Shown in pieces: positions 34,254 through 46,680 of a stretch of 64,000 nucleotides of DNA (position 1 is its first letter; every line of letters starts with the position of its first letter). Source of the DNA: Diorhabda sublineata (taxonomy: Eukaryota > Arthropoda > Insecta > Coleoptera > Chrysomelidae); the NCBI RefSeq assembly GCF_026230105.1, contig NC_079485.1, positions 22,797,572-22,861,571 of the forward strand, written 5' to 3'. The notes beneath the pieces are model-generated. The model did no database searches, was not told the DNA's origin, and saw nothing but the letters and a program-made list of their open reading frames with translations. Both the position numbers and the translations under genes were made by a program.

Positions 34254-35619
34254 AACATCATTAAATGGAGGCAATCTTTTGCATCAATCATTCTTGCAAT
34301 ATTTGAGCTTGGAATAACCATATCATTGAATATTTTGAGTTATGAAATAAATTGTCCAAACGTCAAAGCTACCAAATGAGTCTATGACAAATCCACAAGG
34401 TCTCTTCATTCTCTTCCCTCGTAAACAGTACGGTCGAAAGTTATTAATTCTCTAGAGAGCGCTTTATTTAGCATTTTTATTTAATCTTAACGTAGTTTAT
34501 TATCGTGAAAGAATCACCATTTTTTGAATTAAATCCTTCATCTCGAAAGAACAAAAAATCATTCTACGCTAGTAGTGCGGAGATATCCTCAGGGCGGAAC
34601 ATCCATATTTTACATGGATTTTATTAGAATATTTTGAGATAATATGAGTAGTCGAAGTTTTAACTGCAGATTTTTTTCTGTTTGACTAATAGCTAAAATG
34701 TGAGTTCGAACTGCAATATTGCAAAGAACGTTTTTCTTCTGAATGGCAGTTCGAAAATTCATTAGAAATTTTTCACTTTTGGTGACACATCTAGCTAATA
34801 GTTAGAATGTAAAACAGGAACAGATTATTGATTTAGAATTCAAAATCTACAATAATCATGGAAATACCCCCATGGAATAGAACAACCCAAGCCAACAAAA
34901 TCAGAACTGAGTATATTCAAAACTGACTATCTTATCGCAAGACGGAGTTTTTTCCAAGGAATACTGATAACCGATCACGGATCACCATTTCCAATTATAA
35001 TGAAATTTGCAATCGGTAACGTAATTTTATTTGATGAATTTGATACATTTGAAAACGGTAGTTGAATGAGGTAAGAATCCTAAATAATCGATATCGGAGA
35101 TAAGTAAATAAAATATATTCAAAAATTATGTATGTTACACCACTGGTAGTTTATTTTGGAAACCCCGTGGAGCGTTTTTGGCGAAACGCTTCGTTAATCT
35201 AACGCATCCTTGGAGAATACAATAAAAAATAATCTGGACCGAATACTCCCCATGCTACAGTTTTACCACCAAGAAAATCATTGTAAACATCTACTTTTTA
35301 CCGTCTCCATACCTTCATTACCTTGGATGCTTGAATTAAAAATTAATTTTATCTTTGTTACAAGTTTAATTAAATTAAAATATGAATGACTCTCGCAGCG
35401 GGTGTCAAATTTAAAGTTGAACTCTTTTAAAGATTATCTGAAACCCCAGCGACACAAAAAAATTATAATTAAAAATCTCCCGGGGGAATTAATTGCAGTA
35501 TTCTATGACTAAACTGTAATTAGGATCTTCTCAAAATAACCACGCGGTTTATAGTGTTCACTTGAGTTAACTTCCTCTAAGCACAACTATTTAGAGTTGA
35601 GTTAATTAAAAATCAAATA
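34254..35619. other. Intron DNA without recognised features
   Basis: AT-rich; nothing recognised. Confidence 0.45.
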
Positions 35620-36125
35620 CGAGGGCTGCTTCTTAAATTTTTAGATATGACAAGACTGATGTAAATATGTCAAATTTGACATTGCCATCTTAAAGTTTAA
35701 TATTTTTAATGGTGAACGTACTCGGAACGTGTTGTCATACGAGTGCTATTTGAGTTGTTCACAGATACTTGGAACATTCATATTGGTCAAAAAATGGGAT
35801 TAAATCGCGTGCGAGTGTTTTCCATGACTTTCGACGTTGATTAAACCAACAGCAGTAGGCCGATCAAAACGCTTCGACTTTAACTTCCACAAAAACGTTT
35901 TTGAACAGTTAAAACATCGAAGTGATGGGTCATACGCCGTACAGTCCCATGTTTGGCACCCAATGATTTCTTCTTATTTTCACAAATTAAAAATAAATTG
36001 CGAAGTTAACGTTTTCCTATACCTGAAGAAGCGGTTGAGGCGTTCAAATAATATATTTTGGTGGTATCTCAAATGGAATGTAAAAAATGCTTCGACAATA
36101 GTATCAAAACATTTTAGAAAATGCT
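35620..36125 (+). pseudogene. mariner (CGAGGG-end family), 5' end fused to C-terminal region
   Basis: Begins after TA with CGAGGGCTGCTTCTTAAATT, the terminal repeat of this mariner family. A start-region fragment follows (NGIKSRASVFHDF), then by internal deletion the third catalytic region: CLAPNDFFLFSQIKNKLRS with the catalytic Asp of NDFF kept, then EEAVEAFK and CKKCFDNSIKTF. The first and second Asp blocks are missing and several stops occur. The right terminal repeat was not found; the sequence changes character after about 36125. Confidence 0.75.
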
Positions 36126-36972
36126 CGAGTAGAGCCCAAAGTCAAATGGTACTAAATCAGGTAGACGGGATAGAGAGGAAGACTTTTGGGGACGAAGTTG
36201 TCAGAAACTTCGATTTGTAGCATTTTCTAGACTTCTTCTGACGAACATTATTATACAAACGTGCTAATGCCCCAATCACTTCTTTGAACAAGTTTATCTA
36301 CGTTTAGCATACGGAAGTTCGGCCCGGTTCACAAAAGTGACGAAATATTCAGTCTAGCAGCTGGGTGACCTCTTAACTAAATTAAAATTACACTTTATGA
36401 AATGATTTAGATTAGAACGTTTTTTGTTTGGGGTAGGCTATAGGTCTTAAATGGGATATTCCTATGAACAAAATTACTTAAATGACCAGTTTTATAAGAA
36501 TTTAAGATACGACACAATAAGAAAACAAATTGTAGAAAACAGTTATGCGAGGAACAAGCAATATTTCATAAATACGCACGGCACTCATACCAAATTAAGA
36601 TATGAAAAACAATGTTTACTCCCCGTATAAAATTTGGTAAACAGTTAACATACCGTCAGTCCACGTGGACACATCATCTCCACTGTTTACCAATGAAAAC
36701 ATCGATTCGTAAACATAAATGCATTTTTATTAGCCGAAGCTGTATGTACACAATTTCTTCGAAATATTCGTGCTGGACAGTCTGCGGTGAGCAGTGGCGT
36801 AGGTAGGTGAGATTTATTTAATTCATAAATTTCTTTAAATAAATAGAAATATGACCATGGGCGAATGAAGACAATGAAATTACACAGCGTAGTGAGAATA
36901 AAGACAGGTACGAATTTAATAATGAAGATTTAGATATACAAACACAGCAGGTTAAATATATTTGAATGTTAA
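36126..36972. other. Intron DNA without recognised features
   Basis: The 127-codon frame that starts at 35837 continues to 36220 but beyond the mariner part it shows no known domain. The block GCAGTGGCGTAGGTAGG near 36790 resembles transposon-end sequence but has no partner. Confidence 0.4.
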
Positions 36973-37470
36973 AAAAAAAAAGAAAATAACCAGCAATCTA
37001 ATAATGCAATCATAATAATAATTGCAGAATTAACTAGAGTAAATAAATTTTCCATTTATCGAGCAGTCACAATAGGGGTTGCTGTGGATCATTCACAGAA
37101 CCGAAAAATATGTAACGAAAAAGTGAAATCAGTTGACAAAGCTACTCAAGATTTTATATGTAGGACAATTTATAGTTTATATAAGGAGAAAAGGGCTGCA
37201 ACATTAGAAACAATACAGCAAAAGGTAGCAGATTATCCAGAATACAATTACAGCAGCTTAGAAACATTGCGCCAAGTTTTGTCAGCATGTGGTTTTAAAC
37301 ACAAAAAACTGAATAAAAACGAATAAACAATAAATGAATCGTCAAGGATAGTTCGATGGCGACAAGATTATTTGCAACAGATAAAAGACTACCAAAGTTC
37401 TAATAGACGAATGGGGTACAAAAAGGACTCAGTTCACATCTGGCACCCTGTTTAAACCAAACTCCTTTAC
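36973..37470 (+). pseudogene. IS630/Tc1-like transposase, N-terminal HTH fragment
   Basis: The frame is open from 36973 to a TAA at 37324, without an in-frame ATG at its start. It reads IAELTRVNKFSIYRAVTIGV, a helix-turn-helix, then KSVDKATQDFICRTIYSLYK, ATLETIQQKV and SLETLRQVLSACGFKHKKLN. This is the second N-terminal domain seen in IS630-like insect transposases. After the stop, shifted frames give SSRIVRWRQDYLQQIKDY, the segment just before the first catalytic Asp. The catalytic domain is deleted. It is related to, but not clearly the same subfamily as, the element at 42106-44103. Confidence 0.7.
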
Positions 37471-40289
37471 AGGCAGGTAAATTTTACAAGTCTATTTACG
37501 TTTTATCATTTAATATTTAGTTGTAGTGAGTTAACGAGGTATAATAATGATTTTTTCCTAAGTTCCAAGTAGGACTACAATTAATTGCATCTGTCTCAAT
37601 AACGGCGTATAATGCCGTCCAATTTATAATGATTCAATTGCCTTTTAACGAATACTTTCTCGCATAAGATATACATAGTTTTAAAAATATTTATAAAAAT
37701 TATAAAATGAGGTATCTACGCCTATGTGAGATCAAAAAAATTGTCGGCAAGAGTTTTTATATAAGTTTTTATAATCTGCAATTGATATTGGAAGAACTAT
37801 ACTACATGCACTATAATGTGTAATCCTAATTATTCTTAATTTTATTTAAAGAGTAAGCTGACTTTAATCTAACGGTTGAGAACATGGGACGATAAGTTTA
37901 CAAGTATTAACCGATGTGAAATAAAATTTCAAATTAGATTTAACAGTAATTACACGTCCAATCCAAAAGTTCGCTAGAATCAAGTCAGAAAACAAAGTTC
38001 ACGTCAAATTCAACTTCAATATTGTCAGTTATTCACGATAGATTAATTATATCTTTGTCTCTTTTTACGATTACTACTGTGAATTTAAAAAAACTATCAC
38101 GTATTTCTTGTAGTTGGTCTTGTGGAAAAGTTATTATGTTTATGTTTTATTTCTTTTGATAGAAGATAGTTTATAGAAAATGAGTTCGATAAATCATAGA
38201 TTGAGTCACGTGATGGAAGACCTCCGCCGTTTCTACTTTATGTCTTTCTGTATTTGTCAATTTCTTATTCTCTTTCTTGGCTACTGTCATAACTTCAACT
38301 GGCCATCATGAGTCTTTAATTTGGTTGGTTTTTAAAGAATGCACTTTATGTTTATTTTATACTGTCAATAACTTGCCATTGTAATTTCACTGAAATAAAA
38401 AAAAAAACAGTTACACAATGTTAATCAGAAACTTTTTTAATTGATAATGTAAATGCTAAAAATTTTTGCATTTATTCATTCAAAAGAGTTTTTTGTGTTC
38501 CGAAGCATTGATTATGAAATATAACCAAAAAACAGTATCGATTAATTGAAAGAGCGACTGAAAGTGTAGCCAGCTATAATATATTGGAATGACGTGACAA
38601 GTGATATTTCCCGTTTAATGTGATCAAAATAATGGGCGGACATCGGCAAAATGGGATCGATGAGCGCGTCTATATCCAAAGGATTGCTGTATTATAAACA
38701 CCGTTAAAATACATAGTCACATTCATATTTACAGTCTGTTCCAGCTTTGCTGTATTCATGTTATCATGAGATAGTATTATAAACCACCGAGTATTCCAGA
38801 ATTAATAGCGCGACTCTAACGCTTTATAATATTCATTACATCAAACTAGAATTTTAAAAAAGTACTTTTGTTTCTTTAATTTGGGAAGTTGAGTTGATAG
38901 TGAAGACATTAACTCCAGCTCAAAAATCGCGTACGTATGATTCACATTCTTCCAACTTCGGAAAGAATCATGGCTGTAAAGTATCAATATAGAAAATATC
39001 AGTTACAGTTGTTTTATTACACTCATAAACTTAAAGCCAATATCATGATAGTGTATTGTTGCACGTGAGCCCCAAATCCTCTCATGTCCACTATTATCGA
39101 TTCATCACTATCGATGACTTGATCCAGGAAAAATTCATCGTCGTGGAGCGATACTTCGTTAACATATAAATTATGATAAGTACGCTTTAGACTCTGAATT
39201 GAAAATTATCACTATTGTCCGAACCTTCTTTTCTTCGGCCTTTGCGTGAACTAATTCTTCTCTAACAAATTTTTGTCAAGTTCTTGATATATTTCATCCT
39301 TATAGATATCAAACATGCTCGGATCTTGATTAGAGATTAGAAATGTATAAAGAACATTCTTCCATTTTCGGAGCCTCTGTAATTTCATTCTACATCGCTT
39401 CCTCTTCATTTAATTTATCAAAAGTATTTTTCAGCAATGGTAAGACTGTTGGTCCAATAGTAAAGAACACAGAAAATTATTGAAACTAAGCTTGTTTTTG
39501 CCGCGAGTTTCACAACTAATCACTGGTATTTGCTTTTTTCTAATATTAATTAAGAATAGTATCTTGTGGGTAATGTGATAAATTCACTAGATAATTTAAT
39601 TTTAGTTAAATCTGAATAATTTACTGATTAATATCTAAAATAAATTTTCCTGAAAAATGGGGTATCGATTTTCCAATGTTATATCTTATTACGTTGGGTA
39701 ATTAATATTCAGTAACTAAGTTTTTTAGATTTAGGTAAAGAGCAATTTATCAGATAAATTGACATTTGGATACAATTTTAGGTTGAAAATTATTAGCACG
39801 AATAATTATTGAAGAGAGAATCACCGAGAATTGGTTCGATACAAACTCTGTGATAATGACAACGATGTAATGAAATTTATTATAGACCAGCAGTTATAGC
39901 TTCAACTAATAGTAACAAAAAATATATAGTATATACCTTTGGAAAGATTAAGGAGCAGTAAAAATATTCTACAAACGACAAACTTAGAGGAAGATGATGT
40001 TAATAAAAATTAAGTTCACTCTTTTTTTTATTCAATTTAGAACTTAAAGGAATCAATACATAGAGTTAAATTGGACATGAAAATTCCGATAATAAAAATA
40101 CGTAAAGCGGCATGATATGGTGTTTACTGATATTCACTGAAAATGGTGCTCTAGTTTGATTTTATTGTTATTTTGATATTCACTTACTCCTGATGAAAAA
40201 ATTATTGTTTTTGATATCGTTATGATGAAATAAATAAAAAAAGTGGGACAGTAGGGATAGAAAAAGTCAATATTAAGAAAAGTGTGGCG
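37471..40289. other. Intron DNA without recognised features
   Basis: A long AT-rich stretch with no open frame above 60 codons. A possible degraded minus-strand coding remnant around 39150-39470 gives PLLKNTFDKLNEEE-like text, but I cannot name a family. Confidence 0.4.
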
Positions 40290-41090
40290 CAAACTTGAAT
40301 TACACGCCAGACCATGAAAATGTTGAAAATGATCCTTTAGTTAACCGAGGTGACATTCTTTTACCACCGTTGCACATAAAGCTCGGTCTGATAAAAAATT
40401 TTGTAGCTATGCTTAAAGATTGCAGGGGGATTTGTATATCCGAAAGAGAAAAATATCAACTCAACGAAGCAAACATTGAAAAGGGAGTAAGCATTTGTAG
40501 ATCGACCACTGCGCCAACTGATTTCAAGTTCCCAGTTATAAACATTTATTGCTAATTTTAAAACTATCTCAAGAAGATATCTCTCCTATTTCTTCACAGT
40601 ATTTTTTACCGGTTGCCATAAGACTATTACTACATACAGCTCTTTTATCAGGTAAAGGTTTTAGGTATCCAGTGCTTGTACATTGAAGGAGACCTACCAG
40701 TAGCAACTTTTTTAGATTTGTCTCTCTTTGGTACATTTCAATTTTCTTTATTAATGACGTCGTCAAACAATGCTTTCTTGACTAATCCTTTTCTTTGATC
40801 AGGCTCGTCTCAACAATTTTAACATCTATGTCTTAGGACTTAGACTTATAATATATATAAATTATATAAATCTGTGGGGTGTAATATGCCCCTTAAAATA
40901 TATATGATGTACTCTCGTCTGGATTTTTTTCCCGCAAATATGGGTGCCGTAAGAACCGGATAAGGCGAAAGTTTCCATCAGGACATTTCTTAATAGACAA
41001 GAACATTTATATAATATCTATGGGATTTGAGAGTGTCGTCGGATTGGCTGCCTATTCAATAGATTAGGTTATCTTCAATAGTATATGTTA
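40290..41090 (+). pseudogene. Unnamed repeat-associated protein family, copy 3
   Basis: The frame 40295-40555 gives NDPLVNRGDILLPPLHIKLG and LIKNFVAMLKDC, the best-preserved version in the window of the LPPLHIKLGL block. NEANIEKGVSICRST follows at the place where the family has LSDAKIKEGVFVGP. After about 350 degraded bases the C-terminal block reappears at about 40915: RLDFFPANMGAVRTG-stop-GESFHQDIS, then SSDWLPI. Compared with copy 2 the N-terminal Cys-rich part is missing. Stops and frame changes show it is not functional. It confirms that the blocks in copies 1 and 2 belong to one protein. Confidence 0.7.
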
Positions 41091-42105
41091 TAACAATCAT
41101 TTGAAGTACTAAATATAATTGAAAGAATACTTATACGGCCAAGTTAAAAGTTGTACTTAGGTATTACAATAGGTTATTGCAATAACGATCTATATATTTA
41201 GAAAATTTCGAGCCGCCTATGGTTTCACACAAACCAGAACCAGCCATGTTTCACAGCACGTAATCATTAATAAAAGTTTATCAGAATGAGTTGAAGGCAC
41301 AATGGAGTCTTTAATTTAATGTAGCAGTCGTAAACATCTCCTTGGGGAGGGGTATTAGGCGAAGGCGGAGCCTATTCTACAGACAATCAAGAAATGTTAG
41401 TCTATTAACCTCATAGAGAATGTGTTTGGCTGTAACTAACAATGAGTCAATTGAATTCTTCTCATTTTCTTACAAAAACTATAGAAATGTCATAAAGTTT
41501 TATTATAATTACAGGTTTATAGGAAAAAAGTTCATTGTTTACAATCAAAAAACAAAATAAATGTAATGGAAAAATATTTTCCTCGATAAATTTATCAAAT
41601 CGAATTTCGACAGCTTTTTTATCCAAGAAGTACTTTTTTTGACTTTTCAGCTACTCCAAGGAAAATGTGTCAATGGACCTAACTATAAGATATAAAAAGG
41701 GTGGCAAAACAAATGCGGTGGGTGAATGATAGACGAATAAATAGTCTATAAACGTAATGGAGGGAAAAGTAGAGCTATTGGCATTTTAAGAGCTCTACAT
41801 GCTCACATAAAATAAATATATGAAGTTTTATATTTTTCTTTCAACTTTTATTTCGATATTCTTCATCGTGCTCAATTTTTTCGTATCACTTTAGTAATTT
41901 TATCTATTATTATTTACTTATTACCTTGTTTCTTGAAGCTTACTATATGTAGGATCTTTCACTTTTACTACCATTTTTTTTGTTGCTTTTTCTAATTTAA
42001 GTTTAGAATTAGGTGTTCAAAATTGTGATAGAACATTATCTAATATTTTAGGGACATAAATTTGGTACTTCACTATCTTCAGAATCATCATGTATTATTT
42101 TTATA
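41091..42105. other. Intron DNA without recognised features
   Basis: AT-rich apart from a short GC-richer patch near 41340-41390. Nothing recognised. Confidence 0.45.
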
Positions 42106-44103
42106 GTCTATTTTTATGTAGGAGAAAGTAATAAGACCTACATACTAATCTAAAACTTAGTATTGGCATTTTGAATATTACTACAAGATATTACCAGAAT
42201 TTTTTATAAATGTACCTGAGCTAATACAAGTTTTCGGACTTTTATTGGTCTTTTATAACCACAGTACAGAACAATAGTAAAAGGTTTGAACTAAAGATTA
42301 CATAGCGGTATCATAAGATGTATATTATTAATTAATATATTAAGTACCTATTCGCCAAAGAAAAATTGTTTTATTCAAATTATCTTTCGGACTTTTAGGT
42401 TTTTTCTTATAGTAGAGAGGTCCAAGTTTTGTATTCTTAACTGTTAAGACTTACAGTTTAGTGACAACTTACAAGGTGCAGTAGGCAATCTACGAGTATT
42501 GTAAATTCTACTGTGATTATGGAAAATTTTGAAAGGGCCGCGTAAAAGCCGAAAAATCGGTCCTTTAACAGTTAATTAAAATTGAAACATTATTATTTAA
42601 TTGTTTTAAATCATTTACAGACAAACATTTATAGAAAAGTGTTGAGTACAAAGTGGAATTAGTAGAACTCATGGTGTTGGGAAAACTCCGATTTACAGAG
42701 TTAATAAAAAAGAGAAATAAATGTAGCGAAATTCAAAAAGCACGTAAAGCTTCACGAAAATCAAAGTTTCAAATAGAAAATAATTTGAGAGAAAGTATTC
42801 AAAGGGAAGTATATGCGTTTTTGTTTAGAAAAGAATTTCCGACAGTAGACTTATGTTCTTATCGAGGCTCTGGATTATACGGATTACCCTGAACTAAGCT
42901 AAGGAAACTTTAAGAAGAAATAGGTTTTTGCTGGAAAACGCATTTCAGAAAGTCTATTTCAATAGAAGGAAACGATATTGCATTATGTATTATGGAAGAG
43001 AAATTATCTAAGGACTATAAAAAAAATGAGAAACCAAAGAAGAAATATTTTATTCAGGTGAAATATGGATAAATGGGAGACATACACCAAATAAATTTTG
43101 TAAAGATGGAGGTTACAAGTCGAAAACAGGTATTTTCAAATAATTCGTCTACTTGTTTAAATTCGCCAAGAAAGAGGCGCAGACTGATAATAGTACACAT
43201 CGGCAGTTCAAATGGTTTTGTTAAAGGTGGTATTAACTTTTGAATCTACTCGTTCCGATAACTAGCATGAGGACATGAATACTGATGTTTTTAAAGAATT
43301 TTTCGAACAAATGCTGCATCTTCTTTCCCAGAACTATAAAATACTATTGGATAATGGAAGCTATAAATCGATAGAAAAAATATTTACGGATTTATAGAAT
43401 TGACTAAATTCAAAGATCTCGATTCTGTAAAAATAAAACTATATACTTTGTGTTGTCACCATAAAGAGAAATTAAAAAAATATGAAATTGTAAAAAATCG
43501 TGGAATGGTTAGATCTTTACCATACCATTGCGAATTAAACCTTATTGAACTGGTATGAGCACAGAAAAAATGAAAAATTTCATGAGAAAATCATTCTTCT
43601 AAAATGAATGATGTTAAATGGTTGTTTTTGCAGACTGTGATCAATGTGATTCCTGAAATCTGGGAAAAGAAAATTAATCTTACGATTAAAAAATAAGAGA
43701 AGATGTGTTGCACACTATTACTGATCAAATGATAAAGACACTCATCGTGAATATTGGTTGCAACAGTTCATCTCCTGATCCCGATTGTGATTTGATGTAC
43801 CTCTACTTAAGTCTACTGGTGAGTTTTTATATTGAAATTATTCTTTATAAAAGTAAGGTTGCTCAGAAATCAAAGTTTAAACTCTTGTACATATACAACC
43901 AGTATGACACCTTGTGGAAAAATTTAAAATTTCAGGTTTCAGGTCAAATTATACACAGGTTAATTAGGTGAAAATATAATTGTATACTTGATATATCCAT
44001 TATATTTATATAAATGTTATTTAACTATTTACTAAAAGTATTACGCCTTTGGATTACGAATGCTTCATCATTTGATTACTCCTTCGTTCATAAAAATATA
44101 GAC
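42106..44103 (+). mobile_element. IS630/Tc1-like transposon with intact ends, 1,998 bp (copy B)
   Basis: The left end GTCTATTTTTATG is preceded by TA (42104-42105); the right end, read in reverse, is GTCTATATTTTTATG and is followed by TA (44104-44105). This gives a TA target duplication, the signature of the IS630/Tc1/mariner superfamily. The termini are only imperfectly paired beyond the first 15 bases or so. A degraded transposase fills the interior. Copies A (8080-9005) and C (61550-63172) and the MITE at 46056-46260 belong to the same family. Confidence 0.85.
42640..43780 (+). pseudogene. Transposase of the IS630/Tc1-like element, broken
   Basis: In order: VELVELMVLGKLRFTELIKK and ESIQREVYAFLFRKEFPTVD (N-terminal helix-turn-helix and linker, 42653-42892); IWINGRHTPNKFCKDGG near 43068, where the family has the first catalytic region (DETWxHxxHTP); HIGSSNGFVKGG (43198 onward); DMNTDVFKEFFEQMLHLLSQ and ILLDNGSYKS with the second catalytic Asp; LPYHCELNLIELV-stop-AQ (43509 onward) with the third catalytic Glu; and a C-terminal tail DQMIKTLIVNIGCNSSSPD. 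The first catalytic Asp is not visible. At least four stops or frameshifts exist. The family identity is inferred from these block motifs, which I recognise from insect IS630-like proteins. Confidence 0.8.
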
Positions 44104-44105
44104 TA

Positions 44106-44699
44106 GAATAAAAGCATCCTAATAAGGTTACTTTTTATACATTATATTCTAAATGACTACTACCATTTCTATTTTCATCAATCAAATAATCATATATATT
44201 TCAACAATTTCATCTTCAGTTTTACAGATTTTTTTACTTCTCTTATCATTTTATCATGCTTTGATCTACAATACAATAATACAACAATAAATTTCTATTT
44301 TATCTTAGATTAACTAAAATTTATCATTTTTAGTTATATTTCTTCCTTTAGCAAAATTTTGTTTTCGTCATTAATCTCGTTTGATCATTGCGTCAAGAAA
44401 TGTACTCAAGGAAAATTGATATATACGGATACGTGTAAAGAGAGATAGGGTTGATAGAAATCGAAATAAACAAGAAATAAGTATGGGAAATGAATAGAAA
44501 CAGTTACCATTGCGTTAGCATAAAGAAAATAGATATTTTTTATTTAGTTATAATTGGTACTGCACTTTAATTTTTCCAGAAAAACGTCAAGTAATCAAAT
44601 AATTTAGTGAAAATCATTCACATTTTATCATTCAATAATCATTTAACAAGTATCAGAAACTGCTTTATTCTGAGCAACAAAGTTGATCTATTTATCATC
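44106..44699. other. Intron DNA without recognised features
   Basis: AT-rich; nothing recognised. Confidence 0.45.
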
Positions 44700-45020
44700 G
44701 AGTATCAGCCGTGTCTCAGTAAATAGCCAAAAAAGTGGATTGGTGGTGGAAGGTTTACAGCGCGGTTTTGTCGACAGTGTTGAAAACAAATTGGAAAAGA
44801 GTGTCCCTTAATTTTGTCGGTTAGGGGAGAGCAGAGATTGGAAAGGCAGAGGCAGAGGGTCGAAAAGGGGCATTCCGCAGCATATACAGCTAATTACGCA
44901 GTCACTTAGCGTTAATCGATTCGGTCGCCTTACGTTAACGGTTAACGACACACTAATGACCTGGCATTTACATAGAGATCGGTGGAGAGGATGGAATGGG
45001 GATTTTGCTGAACTGCCTGC
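44700..45020. promoter_or_regulatory. GC-richer intronic island with homeodomain sites, candidate enhancer
   Basis: About 320 bases clearly richer in G and C than the flanks. They contain TAATTA at 44891-44896, GTTAATCGATT at about 44911, GTTAACGGTTAAC near 44934 and TAATGA at 44954-44959. Nkx6 and other homeodomain proteins bind TAAT cores, so autoregulation is conceivable. No repeat or coding signature is visible. Confidence 0.3.
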
Positions 45021-45314
45021 TATTGCAATGCCGTGTTATTCATACAGATTTTAACTGAAATTATTAAAGTGGAATTGCTTATTCTGTTCAGTTAGATTCG
45101 TCACAGTATTTTCTTTTAATAAAACGAAAACAATTTCAAACGCTCTCTATTTTAAATGAAAATTTATTAAAAATTTTAATGCATTTACAAAATCTGGATA
45201 ATTTTTGAAAATTTAATATAATTACCCATTTGTAGGTACAATCAGAGCTAGAATAAATGATGTTGGTTTCCAATGTTCACTTTGTTTATTTAATAATCAT
45301 AACATGGTTTTAAC

Positions 45315-45370
<56 letters not shown>

Positions 45371-46055
45371 CTTGTTTTTCATTTCATAATTAAAATCCCG
45401 AGCTACCTGCATAATTTTCCGTCACGAGTTGTCTAATCTTCATGACAACCACGATCACGAGTTGGCACATTGTAACAGAAATTGAATTTTATGGCGGGTA
45501 TTAAAATGATGAATTGGCGCACACCCACCTGTACTCGGTATTTCTCTTGAATCTCGGTTAATTAGTGTGGTAGGTAGTCCCATAATCGGTGAGTTATTAG
45601 GTTGTTTTTCTACTGCTTCCCTTGGTATCTCCAAACCCCACTTAGGTGGATGATCTGAGTGCAAACGATCCTCAAGTATCACATCTCTATTAAAACGAAA
45701 GCAATGATGTACCGTTGGCCCATTAGTTGTGTATTCCCCTTCATATTTATCGCACAGTTGATAATAATGAGTTACGACAAATTTGAATTGAGTCGTTCGA
45801 ATTTTAACATAGGAAAACTGATATTACTTGTGAGACTCCCTCTGTATTTATGCACAAACTATAGAAAATTGTAGTTATTATCTCTATTTTACACTTAAAT
45901 TTTTTGTGCAATCAGACTATTTTCTTATTATGAAAGTCTAACGAATTTTCTAACGTATCTTAGTTTGCTGTACCCGACAGTGCACTCAAAAGTCTAGTCA
46001 CTGCAGCCCATCAGTTGTTTCATTGAGTCTCAGATTTTCATTCACCTGTGATATG
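45021..46055. other. Intron DNA with a (TA)n tract, otherwise unrecognised
   Basis: Contains the (TA)n at 45318-45364. A minus-strand frame of 75 codons (45455-45682) overlaps slightly GC-richer DNA but shows no known domain. Confidence 0.45.
45318..45364. repeat. (TA)n microsatellite
   Basis: An uninterrupted run of about 23 TA units. Confidence 0.95.
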
Positions 46056-46260
46056 GTCTATTTTTATGAGTGAAGGTGTAGTAAAAAGATGAAGCATTCA
46101 TAATTTTGACAGGTCAAAACCTTTTCCTATGGCTTTGAAATCTTATGGCTATAAAAGACTAATGAAAACCCAAAAACTTGTATTATATAGTTCAGGTACA
46201 TTTATTTTAGTTTTGGATAAGTTCGTAAGTTTTATCACTTTTTCGTATATAAAAATAGAC
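46056..46260. mobile_element. 205-bp MITE of the GTCTATTTTTATG transposon family
   Basis: One end reads GTCTATTTTTATGAGTG (46056 onward); the other, in reverse, GTCTATTTTTATATACG (ending 46260). Read on the minus strand, the body matches leader sequence of the 42106-44103 element (ATGTACCTGA, then AATACAAGTTTT, and TCTTTTATA), and the inner right part matches its tail (TATGAATGCTTCAT). The two ends of the parent are thus joined with about 1.8 kb deleted. The TA duplication is not clear. Confidence 0.75.
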
Positions 46261-46269
46261 TTTATTTAG

Positions 46270-46680
46270 CGGGCTCACGCACGTGTGAGTGAGGCTACCG
46301 CAAATCAACATCATTTCAACCTCTGTAGAGGAAAAGTTTTTTCTACCAGTGCCATTCCACGAACAAAACCATCATTTGAACTATCACATCAGAACAACGC
46401 ACCTTATCAAAACTTAAGTAATCCCCATGGCTAAAATTCACGAAATGGACCTCGAATTGGTTGACCACCCACCGTATTCATCGGATGTGTCCCTCAGCGA
46501 GTTTTTTCTGTTTCCTAAACTCAAAGTTCTACTTGAAGGAAACAGATTGTCATCAGACAAAGACTGAGGATAAAGACAACGACTATTATCTGGAACGGTT
46601 AAAAGTGTGTAAGAATGATTATAAAGAAAAATGTCTTTTTCCTTTGTTAGATTGAAAATTTCTCATACAACTCGTATATA
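46270..46680 (+). pseudogene. mariner transposase C-terminal fragment
   Basis: The readable block is PMAKIHEMDLELVDHPPYSS followed by DVSLSEFFLFPKLKVLLEGN, the third catalytic region of mariner transposases (usual form HPPYSPDLAPSDFFLF). In this copy the catalytic Asp of SDFF is a Glu (SEFF). Just upstream RTTHLIKT corresponds to a frame-shifted remnant of the HQDNAP block. It ends with SSDKD-stop. It starts within 10 bases of the MITE at 46056-46260, so the two insertions abut. Confidence 0.75.
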
